Below, one piece after another: positions 7,010-15,594 of a stretch of 60,774 bases of DNA (within the stretch, counting starts at the first letter, position 1; each line of letters begins with the position of its first letter). The notes below the pieces were generated by a model. It was not told the DNA's origin. It did no database searches and saw only the letters and a program-made list of their open reading frames with translations. Location of the stretch: NCBI RefSeq assembly GCF_003594875.1, contig NZ_QZEY01000029.1:1-60774 (forward strand), given 5' to 3'. The translations under genes were made by a program, and so were the position numbers. The DNA comes from Bailinhaonella thermotolerans (GTDB lineage Bacteria > Actinomycetota > Actinomycetes > Streptosporangiales > Streptosporangiaceae).

Positions 7010-7640
7010 GACGCGTCACCCCCGCTGTCGTGCGTTCGCCCACCGCCACCGCGGGCTCCATGCCCTCGGGCAGGTAGACGTCCACGCGGGAGCCGAACCT
7101 GATGAGCCCGATCCGGTCGGCCTGGGCCACCTTCGCGCCGCCCGCGAGGTACGGCACGATGCGGCGCGCGACGGCGCCGGCGATCTGGACGACCTCGATG
7201 TCGCCGAGCTCGGTGTCGAAGTGCCACACGACGCGCTCGTTGCGGTCGCTGTCCTTGTTGAAGGCGGGCAGGTAGCCTCCCGGCCGGTGCTCGACGGAGG
7301 TGACCGTGCCGGCCAGCGGGGCCCGGTTCACGTGCACGTTGAGCGGGCTCATGAAGATGGCCACGCGCGTGCGGCCGTCGTGCCAGGCGTCGATGCTCTG
7401 CACCACGCCGTCGGCGGGCGAGAGCACGCGCCCCTTGCCGGGAGTGCGCTCGGGGTCGCGGAAGAACCACAACATCCCGCCCGTGAGGGCGAGCGCTGGT
7501 GCGGCGACGGCCGCCCATCGACGGGACCGGAGGGTCATCAACGTCGCCGCGAGGGCGCCGGCCGCGGTCGGGAGCAACCACGGGGACGCGCCGCGCGCCA
7601 GACGTACACGTCGGGGGGCCTGCGCTGAATCGTGAGACAC
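6996..7640 (-). CDS. psd: Phosphatidylserine decarboxylase (short, archaeal-type) proenzyme
   Basis: Decarboxylates phosphatidylserine to phosphatidylethanolamine. 214 residues from the GTG at 7640, with AAAGG upstream; this matches the short Psd family length. Two hydrophobic segments near residues 20-35 and 42-60 anchor the protein. WFFRDPERTPG, SPADGVVQSI, IFMSPLNVHVNRAP and GYLPAFNKDS are family signatures. The self-cleavage site Gly183-Ser184 in RFGSRVDVYLP would yield the pyruvoyl cofactor on the small subunit. The gap upstream contains a TAGCAT hexamer near 7713 that could be its -10 box (weak). Confidence 0.93.
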   Translation of the reverse strand: MSHDSAQAPRRVRLARGASPWLLPTAAGALAATLMTLRSRRWAAVAAPALALTGGMLWFFRDPERTPGKGRVLSPADGVVQSIDAWHDGRTRVAIFMSPLNVHVNRAPLAGTVTSVEHRPGGYLPAFNKDSDRNERVVWHFDTELGDIEVVQIAGAVARRIVPYLAGGAKVAQADRIGLIRFGSRVDVYLPEGMEPAVAVGERTTAGVTRLDRG

Positions 7641-8008
7641 GGACAACCTTTGTGGGTTATGGGCTGATGTCTGGAGCCACGGACCGGTATGCGTTCCTAC
7701 CTGATCCAGGATGCTAACCGACCCGGGGCCGGCTTGGTCGTGCATCGGCCCGCTGCGTTCACCCTTCTTCGGGCCTTCCATACATGAACACCCGGCGGCC
7801 GCCCGGTTATGCCCGCCCGCCGGAACTTCCGCGCCCACCGGGGATCCCGGCCCCACCGGCCTTCCCGCGCGGCCGCGCCCCGCCGTACGCCTCCGGCCAG
7901 GGCGCCCGGCGTGCGGGCGGCCCCGGAAGCGGGTGTCGCCCGCCACCTCGGGTGACGGGCGATATCCGGACGAAAAGGGTGCTGACCGGCACGGCCGCGC
8001 GGCGGTCG
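7641..8008. other. Intergenic region between psd and terC
   Basis: No gene seen. The right part carries the terC terminator hairpin (7936-7962); the left part is the presumed psd leader and promoter. The middle (7790-7930) is GC-rich and includes one CCGTACG element. Confidence 0.5.
7936..7962 (-). terminator. Hairpin downstream of terC
   Basis: TCGCCCG (7936-7942) pairs with CGGGCGA (7956-7962), with an inner CACC/GGTG stem and one C/A mismatch, about 50 bp after the terC stop on the minus strand. No clear U-run. Confidence 0.5.
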
Positions 8009-9022
8009 TCAGCCGCGGGGCGCGCCCGCCGAGTGCTCGACCTCGGGCGTCTTAGGGCCCGCGCCGCCCTCCCCCGAGGAGCCCTCCCGGCGCGACTTGG
8101 CCAGGCTGAGGATGGTGGTGACGGTCATGGTGACGCCGATGACCGACAGGGAGAGCCAGATCGGCACCTCGGGGGCCCAGTGGACGCCGCTGGAGTGGAG
8201 CGCCTCCAGGATCAGCTTGACGCCGATGAAGCCGAGGATGAAGGCCAGGCCGTAGCTGAGGTAGACGAGCTTCTGGAGCAGGCCGCCCAGCAGGAAGTAG
8301 AGCTGGCGCAGGCCCATCAGGGCGAACGCGTTGGCGGTGAAGACGATGAACGCGTCCTGGGTGAGGCCGAAGATCGCCGGGATCGAGTCGAGCGCGAACA
8401 GCAGGTCCGTGGTCCCGATCGCGATCATCACGATCAGCATCGGGGTGAACAGGCGGCGGCCGTTCTCGCGGACCATCACCTTGGAGCCGTGGAAGTCCGG
8501 CGTGGAGGGCAGCACCCGGCGGGCCCAGCGCAGGACGACGTTGTCGGGGACGTCCTCGTCCTTGTCGTGGTTCCGCACGAGCTGGACGGCGGTGTAGATC
8601 AGGAAGAGCCCGAAGATGTAGAACAGCCAGCTGAACCGCGACAGGGCGGCTGAACCCAGCGCGATGAACGCGCCGCGCATGACCAGCGCCATCAGGATGC
8701 CGATGAGCAGCACCTTGTGCTGGTTCGCCTTGGGCACGGCGAAGCGGGCCATGATGATGTAGAAGACGAACAGGTTGTCGACGCTCAGGCTGTATTCCGT
8801 CAGATAGCCGGCGAAGAACTCACCCGCCTTGACGCCACCCTCGACCAGCCACAACCCGATGCCGAACAGGACGGCCAGGGTGACGTAGAAGCCCACCCAG
8901 GCGCCCGCCTGCCGCATCGTGAACTCCCGGGGGCCACCCCGGTCGACTATCCAAAGGTCGATGGCGAGCACGAGGAGCAGACCACCGATGACGGCGGCCC
9001 ATGCCCATGCGGATACATCCAC
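8009..9022 (-). CDS. TerC/Alx-family integral membrane protein, probable manganese exporter
   Basis: 337 residues from the GTG at 9022, nine bases after GGAGG. The two conserved TerC motifs carrying membrane-embedded acidic residues are present: EYSLSVDNLFVF (near residue 79) and LLFALDSIPAIFGLT (near residue 212). About seven to nine membrane segments are readable, followed by a 40-residue hydrophilic tail. TerC/Alx/MeeF proteins are linked to Mn2+ export and metalation of secreted proteins. The yybP-ykoY riboswitch directly upstream strongly supports manganese control. Older tellurite-resistance naming is misleading. Transcribed alone, between its own promoter and the hairpin at 7936. Confidence 0.92.
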   Translation of the reverse strand: MDVSAWAWAAVIGGLLLVLAIDLWIVDRGGPREFTMRQAGAWVGFYVTLAVLFGIGLWLVEGGVKAGEFFAGYLTEYSLSVDNLFVFYIIMARFAVPKANQHKVLLIGILMALVMRGAFIALGSAALSRFSWLFYIFGLFLIYTAVQLVRNHDKDEDVPDNVVLRWARRVLPSTPDFHGSKVMVRENGRRLFTPMLIVMIAIGTTDLLFALDSIPAIFGLTQDAFIVFTANAFALMGLRQLYFLLGGLLQKLVYLSYGLAFILGFIGVKLILEALHSSGVHWAPEVPIWLSLSVIGVTMTVTTILSLAKSRREGSSGEGGAGPKTPEVEHSAGAPRG

Positions 9023-9031
9023 GATTCACTT

Positions 9032-9168
9032 CCTCCGGCGCGCACGGTCGACACAAGCCGGAGGTCTCTCCCGCCCGCTCGGGACGGACCGACAACCCCG
9101 GGCGAGCCCGAACCTGGGACCGGCCGTGATGACGAGGATGTCGCGAAGGGATACTCCCCCCCTACCCT
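9032..9168 (-). promoter_or_regulatory. yybP-ykoY-type Mn2+ riboswitch leader of terC
   Basis: Read on the minus strand, the leader begins AGGGUAGGGGGGGAGUA (near 9168) and contains the conserved yybP-ykoY pieces GGGGAGUA, CGUCAUC and, near its 3' end, GGGAGAGACCUCC. CCUCCGGC (9064-9057) is perfectly complementary to GCCGGAGG (9039-9032), which contains the terC Shine-Dalgarno. The same CCUCC can instead close the aptamer stem with the 5' G-run. Expected behaviour: Mn2+ stabilises the aptamer, frees GGAGG and turns translation on. Recognition is by consensus pieces read by eye. Confidence 0.8.
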
Positions 9169-9172
9169 GCTC

Positions 9173-9202
9173 AGTATAACGGCCGGCGTTTGGGTGACCT
9201 AA
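9173..9202 (-). promoter_or_regulatory. Promoter of the terC leader
   Basis: On the minus strand a near-consensus -10 box TATACT (9178-9173) stands a few bases before the riboswitch 5' end. TTAGGT (9202-9197), 18 bp upstream, is a weak -35 box. Confidence 0.6.
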
Positions 9203-9313
9203 CCCGATCCTCCTGGTTAGAACGAACGGCCTCCCGCCCGGGTTCCCGCCGGCCCGGAATCCGGGTTCCGGCCCCAGGCTCAGGCGCGGGTCCCGGCAGC
9301 GGGCTCAGGCCGG

Positions 9314-9405
9314 TTCCGGCCGGAGGCTCAAGCCGATTCCGGCCGGAGGCTCAAGCCGATTCCGGCCGGAGGCTCAAGCCGATTCCGGCCGGAGGCTCAG
9401 GCCCC
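9314..9405. repeat. Four tandem copies of a 23-bp unit
   Basis: Four head-to-tail copies of a 23-bp unit starting TTCCGGCCGGAGGCTCAAG begin at 9314, 9337, 9360 and 9383; the last diverges at its end. They straddle the stop codon of the glycosyltransferase gene (minus strand, stop at 9397-9399), so the last copy encodes its C-terminus. Each unit holds the palindrome CCGGCCGG. More degenerate copies can be traced leftward to about 9250. Confidence 0.85.
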
Positions 9406-10497
9406 GGTCTCCGCGTACGCCGCGAGGGCCGCGTCCACCGCGTCGTCCTCCCCGGGCAGGGCCGCGCCCCGCCGCGCCGACTCGGCGGCCAGCCGCGCGC
9501 GCAGGGCCTCGTCGTCGAGGACGCGGGCGACGGCGCCGGCCAGGGCTCCGGGGTCTCCGGCGGGCACGAGCAGCGCCGCCTCCCCCACCATGCCCGGGAT
9601 GCCGCCGACGTCGGCGGCGACGAGGGGCCGGCCGGCCCGCAGCGCCTCCTGCACGATCAGCGGCTGCCCCTCCCACCTGCTGGGCACCACCACCACGTCG
9701 GCGGCCCCGAGCAGGTCGGGCACGTCCCCGCGGTCGCCGAGCAGCCTGACCGGCAGGTCGCCGGCCGCGATGCCCCGCTCCAGGTCCGCGCGGAGCGGCC
9801 CCTCCCCCGCGACGGCCCACAGCGGCCGCCTCTCGTGACCGGCGGCCGCGAGCAGCGTGTCCAGCCCCTTCTGCTGGGCGAGCCGGGCGACGGTCAGCGC
9901 CACCGGCCGGTCCCCCGCGCCGAGGGCGTCCCGCACCTCGCGCGGGTCGCGCCCGGACGGAGCCGGGGCCGGTGCGGGCACCACGGCGGGGGCGACGCCG
10001 CGCGCGCCCCGGGCCCGCATGCGCTCCCCGAGGTCCGGCGACACCACCAGCACCAGGTCGGCCCGGGCGGCCACGATCCGCTCCAGCAGGCCGTACACCG
10101 CAGCGACCGCCCCGCCCGCCGTGGGCGCGTTGTGCAGCGTCACCACGAGCCGCTGCCGCCGCCCCGCGCGGGCCAGCGCCGCGAGGGCCCCGGCCCGCAG
10201 CCCGTGGGCGTGCACCACCCCGGCCCCCGCGAGCACCCGCCGCAGGCGCGCCACGGCCCGCAGGTCGGCCCCGGGCCGCGGCCGGTCGGCGATCTCCACG
10301 GCCGTGAACCGGGCCCCGGCCGCCGCGAACCCGAACGCCTCCTCGGTGGCCGCGGGCCCGGCCACGACGACGGTCACGCCCCGCTCCGTCATCCCCCGGG
10401 CCAGCATCCGCACGTGCCGCCCCACACCCCCCGCGCTGGTCCCCAGCACGAACCCGACCCGCACCGCCGCCCCCTCGCTCACCGCCGACCCGTTCAC
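9397..10497 (-). CDS. GT4-family glycosyltransferase
   Basis: 366 residues from the GTG at 10497 (GGAGG 11 bases upstream; an ATG at 10518 is an alternative). The N-terminal Rossmann domain shows GFVLGTSAGGVGRHVRMLARGM and VVHAHGLRAGALAA; the C-terminal nucleotide-sugar half shows VARLAQQKGLDTLLAAA, VVVPSRWEGQPLIVQEALRAGRPLVAADVGGIPGMV, the EX7E-type GT4 signature. No signal or membrane segment: cytoplasmic, retaining, sugar-nucleotide dependent. It follows a MurJ-like flippase and an MraY/WecA-like transferase, so addition of a sugar to a lipid-linked carrier is a reasonable inference. The acceptor is unknown. Confidence 0.87.
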   Translation of the reverse strand: MNGSAVSEGAAVRVGFVLGTSAGGVGRHVRMLARGMTERGVTVVVAGPAATEEAFGFAAAGARFTAVEIADRPRPGADLRAVARLRRVLAGAGVVHAHGLRAGALAALARAGRRQRLVVTLHNAPTAGGAVAAVYGLLERIVAARADLVLVVSPDLGERMRARGARGVAPAVVPAPAPAPSGRDPREVRDALGAGDRPVALTVARLAQQKGLDTLLAAAGHERRPLWAVAGEGPLRADLERGIAAGDLPVRLLGDRGDVPDLLGAADVVVVPSRWEGQPLIVQEALRAGRPLVAADVGGIPGMVGEAALLVPAGDPGALAGAVARVLDDEALRARLAAESARRGAALPGEDDAVDAALAAYAETGA

Positions 10498-10649
10498 GAC
10501 GGCCCCATCCTCCCGCATCCCGCCCACCCCCCACGGCACCCCGGCCGCGAAGGCCCCTTCACATCCCCGAGCGAGCCCCGGGGCCGATCCGCCTCTCGCG
10601 CTCACCGGTGACCACCGCGAGGGTGAGCCCGCGGCCCCGGGGAGTGCCG

Positions 10650-12278
10650 TCAGGCGCGGGCGCGGGGCAGGAGCGCGCGCAGGTCGCGGGACGACAGGGC
10701 GTAGGCGATGAGGGCGAAGGCGGCGGTCGCGGCGACCGCCGCCAGGAGGCCGACGCCGAGGCTGGCGAGCTTCCCGGCGTCCCGGCCCAGGGCGTGGACC
10801 ACGGCCGCGCCGGCGGCGTACGCGGCCAGGCCGCCGAGCACCGCGGCGGCGGCGGTGCGGGGCAGGCCGCGCAGGGCGGCGGGGCCGCGGGTGCGGGCCA
10901 CCACGGCGGTCAGCAGGAGGGCGGCCAGGGTCAGGCCCGCCGTGGAGGCCAGGCCCAGCATGCCGACGACCCAGGGCGCGGAGGAGTTCAGCGCCAGGGC
11001 GACCTGGGCGGCGATGACCACGGTCCAGCCCGTGACGCCGGCCAGCGCCACCGGGCGGGTACGGCCGTGGGCGTACAGCACGCGGCCGAGGTGGGTGAGG
11101 AGGGCGTAGCCGGCGAGGCCGGGGGCGAACAGGGCGATCCCGCGGGCCAGCGTCTCCGGGGCGACGGCGGTGTCGGTGTCCAGCAGGAAGACGCGGGCGA
11201 CGGGGGTGGCGACGGCGGCGAGTACCCCGGCCGCGCCGCCGGTGACGAGGAGCACCGCGCGGGTGGTGCGGGCGGCGACGTCGTCGAACGCCTCGTCCTC
11301 GCCCCGGGCGCGGTGGGCGGACAGCGCGGTGAAGGCGCTGGTGGCGATGGGCACGGCGAGGACGGCGTACGGGAGCTGGAAGACGGCCCACGCGTAGCCG
11401 TACGCGCCGATCATGCCCGGGCCGTGGGCGTTGGCCAGCGGGATGACGACGAGCATGGCGAGCTGCTGCATGACGACCAGCACGAGCCCGGCCCCGGCCA
11501 GGCGGCGCGCGCGGCCCGCCACGCCCTCGGGGAAGCGCAGCGTGGGCCGGATCCGCAGGCCGAGGCGGGCGAACGGACCGGCCACGACGGCCACCATCGC
11601 GACGGCGGCGAGCGTGGTGCCGACGGACAGGACCAGCTCGGCGGGCCGGGTGAGCGCGGTCAGGTCCTTCTGCGCGCCGTGCGCCATGGGCACGAACGCG
11701 AGGTACACCACGATGATCATGAGGCTGGACACCAGCGGCGCCAGCGCGGGCGCGAGGTACCTGCGGTGCGCCTGGAGCACGCCGTACAGCACGACGGCGA
11801 GCCCGAAGAAGATCGTCCGGGGGGCGAACACGACCAGCATCCGCGCCCCGACCTCGACGACGTCCCCGGCGTCGCACGCCGGCCCCGAGCCGGGGCCGGC
11901 CGCCAGCGCCGCCATGATCGGAACGGCCAGGACGGCCACGAGCAGGCTGAGCGGCACCAGGACGACCAGGACCCACCCGAGCAGCGCGGAGGTGACCCGC
12001 GACATGTGCTCGCGCGCCTGCGGGCCGCCATCGGCGGCGTGCCCGGCCAGCAGCGGGACCACCGCCCCGGCCAGCGCGCCCCCCGCGACCAGCTCGAACA
12101 GGATGTTCGGCACGTAGTTCGCGGTGTTGTAGGCGGTGTTGAGGCAGTCCGTGCCGATGGAGTGGGCCAGGACGTAGTTGCGCCCGAACCCGATGACGCG
12201 TGACAGGGCGGTGACGACGGCGATGCCCGCCGCCGCGCCCGCCAGACCTGCGAGGATCCGCCGCCGCGGCGGCGTCAT
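10650..12278 (-). CDS. MurJ/MviN-like lipid-linked precursor flippase
   Basis: 542 residues with about 14 membrane helices and the MATE/MOP-superfamily pattern of MurJ: ALSRVIGFGRNYVLAHSIGTD at the N-terminus, YNTANYVPNILFELVAGGALAGAVVPLL, and FFGLAVVLYGVLQAHRRYLAPALAPLVSSL. It lacks the large cytoplasmic tail of the principal mycobacterial and streptomycete MurJ, so it may be a second, dedicated flippase. Its ATG overlaps the stop of the MraY-like gene (ATGA), showing tight coupling. The GT4 gene follows after 150 bp. Lipid II or another polyprenyl-linked glycan could be the cargo. Confidence 0.85.
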   Translation of the reverse strand: MTPPRRRILAGLAGAAAGIAVVTALSRVIGFGRNYVLAHSIGTDCLNTAYNTANYVPNILFELVAGGALAGAVVPLLAGHAADGGPQAREHMSRVTSALLGWVLVVLVPLSLLVAVLAVPIMAALAAGPGSGPACDAGDVVEVGARMLVVFAPRTIFFGLAVVLYGVLQAHRRYLAPALAPLVSSLMIIVVYLAFVPMAHGAQKDLTALTRPAELVLSVGTTLAAVAMVAVVAGPFARLGLRIRPTLRFPEGVAGRARRLAGAGLVLVVMQQLAMLVVIPLANAHGPGMIGAYGYAWAVFQLPYAVLAVPIATSAFTALSAHRARGEDEAFDDVAARTTRAVLLVTGGAAGVLAAVATPVARVFLLDTDTAVAPETLARGIALFAPGLAGYALLTHLGRVLYAHGRTRPVALAGVTGWTVVIAAQVALALNSSAPWVVGMLGLASTAGLTLAALLLTAVVARTRGPAALRGLPRTAAAAVLGGLAAYAAGAAVVHALGRDAGKLASLGVGLLAAVAATAAFALIAYALSSRDLRALLPRARA

Positions 12279-13363
12279 GGAGCCCCTGCGGCGGTGGCCG
12301 GCCCGGAGCCGTTCCGCTCGCCCGTACGGCTCGCGCCCGCCTCCCCGGCGACCGGGAGGGGCACGACGACGCCGTTCCCCGCCGGGTCCCCGGCCACGCC
12401 GCCGCCGTCGTCGGCGGGCTCGTCCGCGCCGTCCGGGGAGACGGGCGCGGGGGCGGCCGGGCGGCGGCCGAGCATGTCGATGCGGTTGAGCACCGGGCTG
12501 GCGGCGATGACCTTGGTGAAGCTGACCTTCTCGCTGGCCGCGGTGAGCGCGGCGACTCCGGCCAGGGCCGCCAGCCGCCCGGGCCAGCGCAGGGTGGTGG
12601 CCGCCGCGAGGCCGAGCAGCGCGCCCATGGCGTTCGCGCCCGCGTCGCCGAGCATGGCCCGCTCGCCCAGGTCCTCGGGCAGCAGCGCGAAGCCCGCGCC
12701 CAGCGGCACGGCGGCCAGCGCCGCCCCCGCCGGGGAGCGCCGGGCCAGCGCCGTCGCGAGCAGCGGCAGGCCGGCGATCATCCCGGCCTTGATCGCCCGG
12801 CCGGGCCGCAGGTCGAACAGGTTCGCCAGGTTCGCCGCCCCGGCGATCAGCGCCCCCGACGCGAGCGTGTCCGCCGCCCGGCCCACCGCCGAGCCGCCGG
12901 CCGCCGAGCCGCCGGCTCCCGGACCGCCGGCCGCGCCTGCCGTACGGCGGGCGGGGCGGGGGGCGATCGCGGCGGCGGCCAGCCCGGTCGCGCCGATGCC
13001 CGCGATCTTGACGGCGCCGCTGGTGACCTCGCCGCGGGCGAGGGCGGACAGGTGGCCGCGGAAGCCCCGGGAGGCGCCGGAGCCGCGCAGGTCGTCGTAC
13101 GCCCCGAGGGCGCCCGCGCCGAGCGCCGCGAGGAGCGCGGCGGCGCGGTGGCGGGCGGGCAGGCCCGGGGCGGCGGCCACGGCGGCGGCCGAGCCCGCGA
13201 CGAACGCCGGGCCCTCCAGGAGGGTGACGGGCTCGCCGCGGTGGTTCACGCGGCCCCAGGTCTCGTCGCCGGCCGGGACCCGGCGGGTCAGGGCGGCGTA
13301 GGCGGCGCGCGCGGCGGCGGCGCCGGCGAACGCCCCGGCGAGGGCGGCGGCGAAGCTCTTCAC
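12275..13363 (-). CDS. Divergent MraY/WecA-like polyprenyl-phosphate phosphoglycosyltransferase
   Basis: 362 residues from a GTG with GAGGAG nine bases upstream. Pieces match the MraY/WecA/TagO layout in order: NHRGEPVTLLEGPAFVAG (N-RG-vpTlGG), ALGAYDDLRGS (the DD metal site), RGFRGHLSALARGEVTSGAVK (KGLKGHL and the lysine loop), NLANLFDLRPGRAIKAG (NAxNLxDGlDGL), and LLPEDLGERAMLGDAGANAMGALLG (MGDxGSxxLG). The C-terminal ~60 residues are Pro/Gly/Asp-rich and cytoplasmic. Several positions depart from the family (LGDAGAN for MGDTGS), so either altered substrate or reduced activity is possible. It forms a unit with the overlapping flippase gene. Confidence 0.75.
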   Translation of the reverse strand: MKSFAAALAGAFAGAAAARAAYAALTRRVPAGDETWGRVNHRGEPVTLLEGPAFVAGSAAAVAAAPGLPARHRAAALLAALGAGALGAYDDLRGSGASRGFRGHLSALARGEVTSGAVKIAGIGATGLAAAAIAPRPARRTAGAAGGPGAGGSAAGGSAVGRAADTLASGALIAGAANLANLFDLRPGRAIKAGMIAGLPLLATALARRSPAGAALAAVPLGAGFALLPEDLGERAMLGDAGANAMGALLGLAAATTLRWPGRLAALAGVAALTAASEKVSFTKVIAASPVLNRIDMLGRRPAAPAPVSPDGADEPADDGGGVAGDPAGNGVVVPLPVAGEAGASRTGERNGSGPATAAGAP

Positions 13364-13417
13364 GGCGATGTGCTCCTCAGGTCCTAGAGGTCTCCTCGGG
13401 CGGCCCGCGCGTGCCGG

Positions 13418-14392
13418 CTAGCGGGTCGGCGCGGGGGTGGCCGGGGCCGGGGGCGACGGGACCGGCGACGGCAGGGGGGCGGTCGCGTCCTCGCCGATGC
13501 CGTACTGCCCGGTCTTCCCGGCCAGTTGCTCGGCGAGCGCCTGCACGACCACCACCCGGCCGAAGGCCGTGTCGATCGCGTCCTGGGAGGAGACGCGGGA
13601 CTCGGCCTCGCCGGACCGCAGCGCGGCGATCAGTCCGCCGCCGGCCGCGGCGTCGGGGACGCCCCCGACGAGCGCCCCGCGCCCGGCCGCGTCCAGGCCC
13701 TCGGCCAGCGACACCAGCGCCGCCGTCTGCCCGGCCGCCGCCTCACCCTCGTAGGGCTTCTGCGGGGCGATCACCACGGCGAGTGTGGCACGCCGGGAGG
13801 GGTCCTCGTCGTAAGTCAGCAAACCCGCCTCGCGGAAGGTGTCCAGCACGGCCCCGCCCTCGCGGTACTCCCGGTTGATCTGGGCGGTGTCGGGCGTCAT
13901 GAGCGCGTCGCCGAGCACGGCGGCCGCCTTGGCGTACGTCGTGGCGTTCGGGGGGATCTGCACGGCCGGGGGCTTGGTCTGCCCGACGAGCCCCTCGATG
14001 AAGCCGGCCTGGCGGGGGTCGAGGAACTTGTCCTGGATCGCCACGCGGCCGCTGATGGTGGCGCCGGCCTCGGTGATGAGGCGGCTGATCGGCTCGCGCG
14101 CCGCGCCGGGCGCGCCCGGGGTCTCGACGATGACCACGCGCTCGCCCGCGAGCAGCCCGGAGACGAGCTGCTTCTCGCTGGCCTCGATGAACCGGGCCGC
14201 CCCGTTGCCGCGCCGTTCCAGGTCGGCCTTCTCCGCGCGCAGCGCGTCGTTGGTCTTCCGCAACTGCTCCGTCGTCCCCTTGAGCCCCTGCACGACGGGC
14301 TCCTGAAGCGCGGTGTTCCCCAGCACGATCCCGATGGTCAGCGCCAGGAAGATCGCGACGATGGAGACGAGGTGATAGCGGAAGTCGATCAC
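13418..14392 (-). CDS. SteB/MctB-family membrane-anchored protein
   Basis: 324 residues from the GTG at 14392, which overlaps the steA stop by four bases (GTGA). It starts VIDFRYHLVSIVAIFLALTIGIVLGNTALQ, the highly conserved N-terminal membrane anchor of this family. A coiled coil follows (TTEQLRKTNDALRAEKADLERR), then an extracytoplasmic alpha-beta domain and a Pro/Ala tail. In Mycobacterium the equivalent (Rv1698, MctB) was described in copper efflux; in Corynebacterium SteB works with SteA at the division ring. Synteny with SteA and RecN makes the assignment firm; which role dominates here is open. Confidence 0.86.
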   Translation of the reverse strand: MIDFRYHLVSIVAIFLALTIGIVLGNTALQEPVVQGLKGTTEQLRKTNDALRAEKADLERRGNGAARFIEASEKQLVSGLLAGERVVIVETPGAPGAAREPISRLITEAGATISGRVAIQDKFLDPRQAGFIEGLVGQTKPPAVQIPPNATTYAKAAAVLGDALMTPDTAQINREYREGGAVLDTFREAGLLTYDEDPSRRATLAVVIAPQKPYEGEAAAGQTAALVSLAEGLDAAGRGALVGGVPDAAAGGGLIAALRSGEAESRVSSQDAIDTAFGRVVVVQALAEQLAGKTGQYGIGEDATAPLPSPVPSPPAPATPAPTR

Positions 14393-15594
14393 GAGAAGAG
14401 TCCAAAGAGCCAGAAGACGAAGCCGTTCCACAGGTCGCGCAGCCCGGCGAGCCAGATCTCCCCGGCCGGGGAGTAGGACAGCACCACGGCGATCGTGACC
14501 AGCGCGGTCGCGACCAGCAGGAACAGCGAGGAGGTCGAGATGCGGCTGCGGTACAGGCGGCTGACGCCCTTGGCGTCCACCAGCTTGCTGCCGACGCGCA
14601 GCCGGGTCAGGAAGGTGCTCGCCATGCCGGCGCGTCCCTTGTCCAGGAACTCCACGAGCGTGGCGTGGGTGCCCACGGCGACGATGAGGCTCGCGCCCTT
14701 GTCGTCGGCGAGGAGCATGGCGACGTCCTCGCTGGTGCCGGTGGCCGGGAAGATCACGGCCTCGCGTCCCAGGGCGGTGACGCGCTCCAGGCCGGGCGCG
14801 CGCCCGTCGCGGTAGGCGTGCACGACCAGCTCGGCGCCGCAGGTCAGGGCCCGGTCGGAGATCGAGTCGAAGTCGCCGACCACCATGTCGGGCAGGTAGC
14901 CGGCCTCGATGAGGGCGTCGGCCCCGCCGTCCACGCCGATGAGCACCGGGCGGTACTCCCGGATGTAGGAGCGGAGGGTGACCAGGTCCTCCTTGTAGTG
15001 GTAGCCGCGCACCACGATGAGGACGTGCCGGCCCTCCAGGCGGGTGCGGATCTCGGGCACGCCCACGCCGTCGATGAGCAGCTCGCGCTCGCGGCGGAGG
15101 TACTCCATCGTGTTGGCGGCGAACGCCTCGAGCTGCACCGACAGCCCGGCCTTGGCCTCGGCGGTGGCGGCGGCCACGCTCTCCTCGGTCTGGACCGTGC
15201 CCTTGCCGACGATCTCGTCCCCGAGGTACAGCAGGCCGTCGCAGACGCGCAGCTCGTCGCCCTCGCGCACCCGCTCGAAGATCTCGGGGGTCACGTCGTC
15301 CACGAGGGGCACGCCGGCGTCGAGGATGATCTGCGGGCCGAGGTTGGGGTAGCGCCCGCTGATGCTGGTGGCGACGTTGACCACGGCGGCGCATCCGCAG
15401 GCGACCAGCGCCTCCGCGCTCACGCGGTCCACGTCGACGTGGTCGATGATCGCGATTTCGCCGGGCCGCAGCCGCTTGGTCAGCCTCTTGGTCCGCCGAT
15501 CGAGTCTCGCCACGCCCGCGACCCCGGGAAGGTCTGGCGCCTTCTTGCGTCGGAGGCCCGGAACCCGAAAGGTTGGGACCTTCATCGTGACCAT
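14389..15594 (-). CDS. steA: SteA-like cytokinetic-ring protein (thiamin-pyrophosphokinase-like fold)
   Basis: 401 residues from the ATG at 15594 (a second ATG at 15585 is equally possible). A GTG at 15855 in the same frame would add 87 disordered residues and overlap recN by 89 bp, so I reject it. GVARLDRRTKRLTKRLRPGEIAIIDHVDVDRVSAEALV opens the conserved domain. The middle has the TPK-like stretch PVLIGVDGGADALIEAGYLPDMVVGDFDSISD. One membrane segment near the C-terminus (SSLFLLVATALVTIAVVL) is followed by an aromatic tail. SteA/SteB in corynebacteria couple division-ring assembly to wall hydrolysis. Co-transcribed with recN upstream and steB downstream. Confidence 0.87.
   Translation of the reverse strand: MVTMKVPTFRVPGLRRKKAPDLPGVAGVARLDRRTKRLTKRLRPGEIAIIDHVDVDRVSAEALVACGCAAVVNVATSISGRYPNLGPQIILDAGVPLVDDVTPEIFERVREGDELRVCDGLLYLGDEIVGKGTVQTEESVAAATAEAKAGLSVQLEAFAANTMEYLRRERELLIDGVGVPEIRTRLEGRHVLIVVRGYHYKEDLVTLRSYIREYRPVLIGVDGGADALIEAGYLPDMVVGDFDSISDRALTCGAELVVHAYRDGRAPGLERVTALGREAVIFPATGTSEDVAMLLADDKGASLIVAVGTHATLVEFLDKGRAGMASTFLTRLRVGSKLVDAKGVSRLYRSRISTSSLFLLVATALVTIAVVLSYSPAGEIWLAGLRDLWNGFVFWLFGLFS

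Noticed and set aside
8009-9022. Tellurite resistance as the role of TerC
   Set aside because: The manganese riboswitch leader and family knowledge favour metal export; no ter operon genes nearby.
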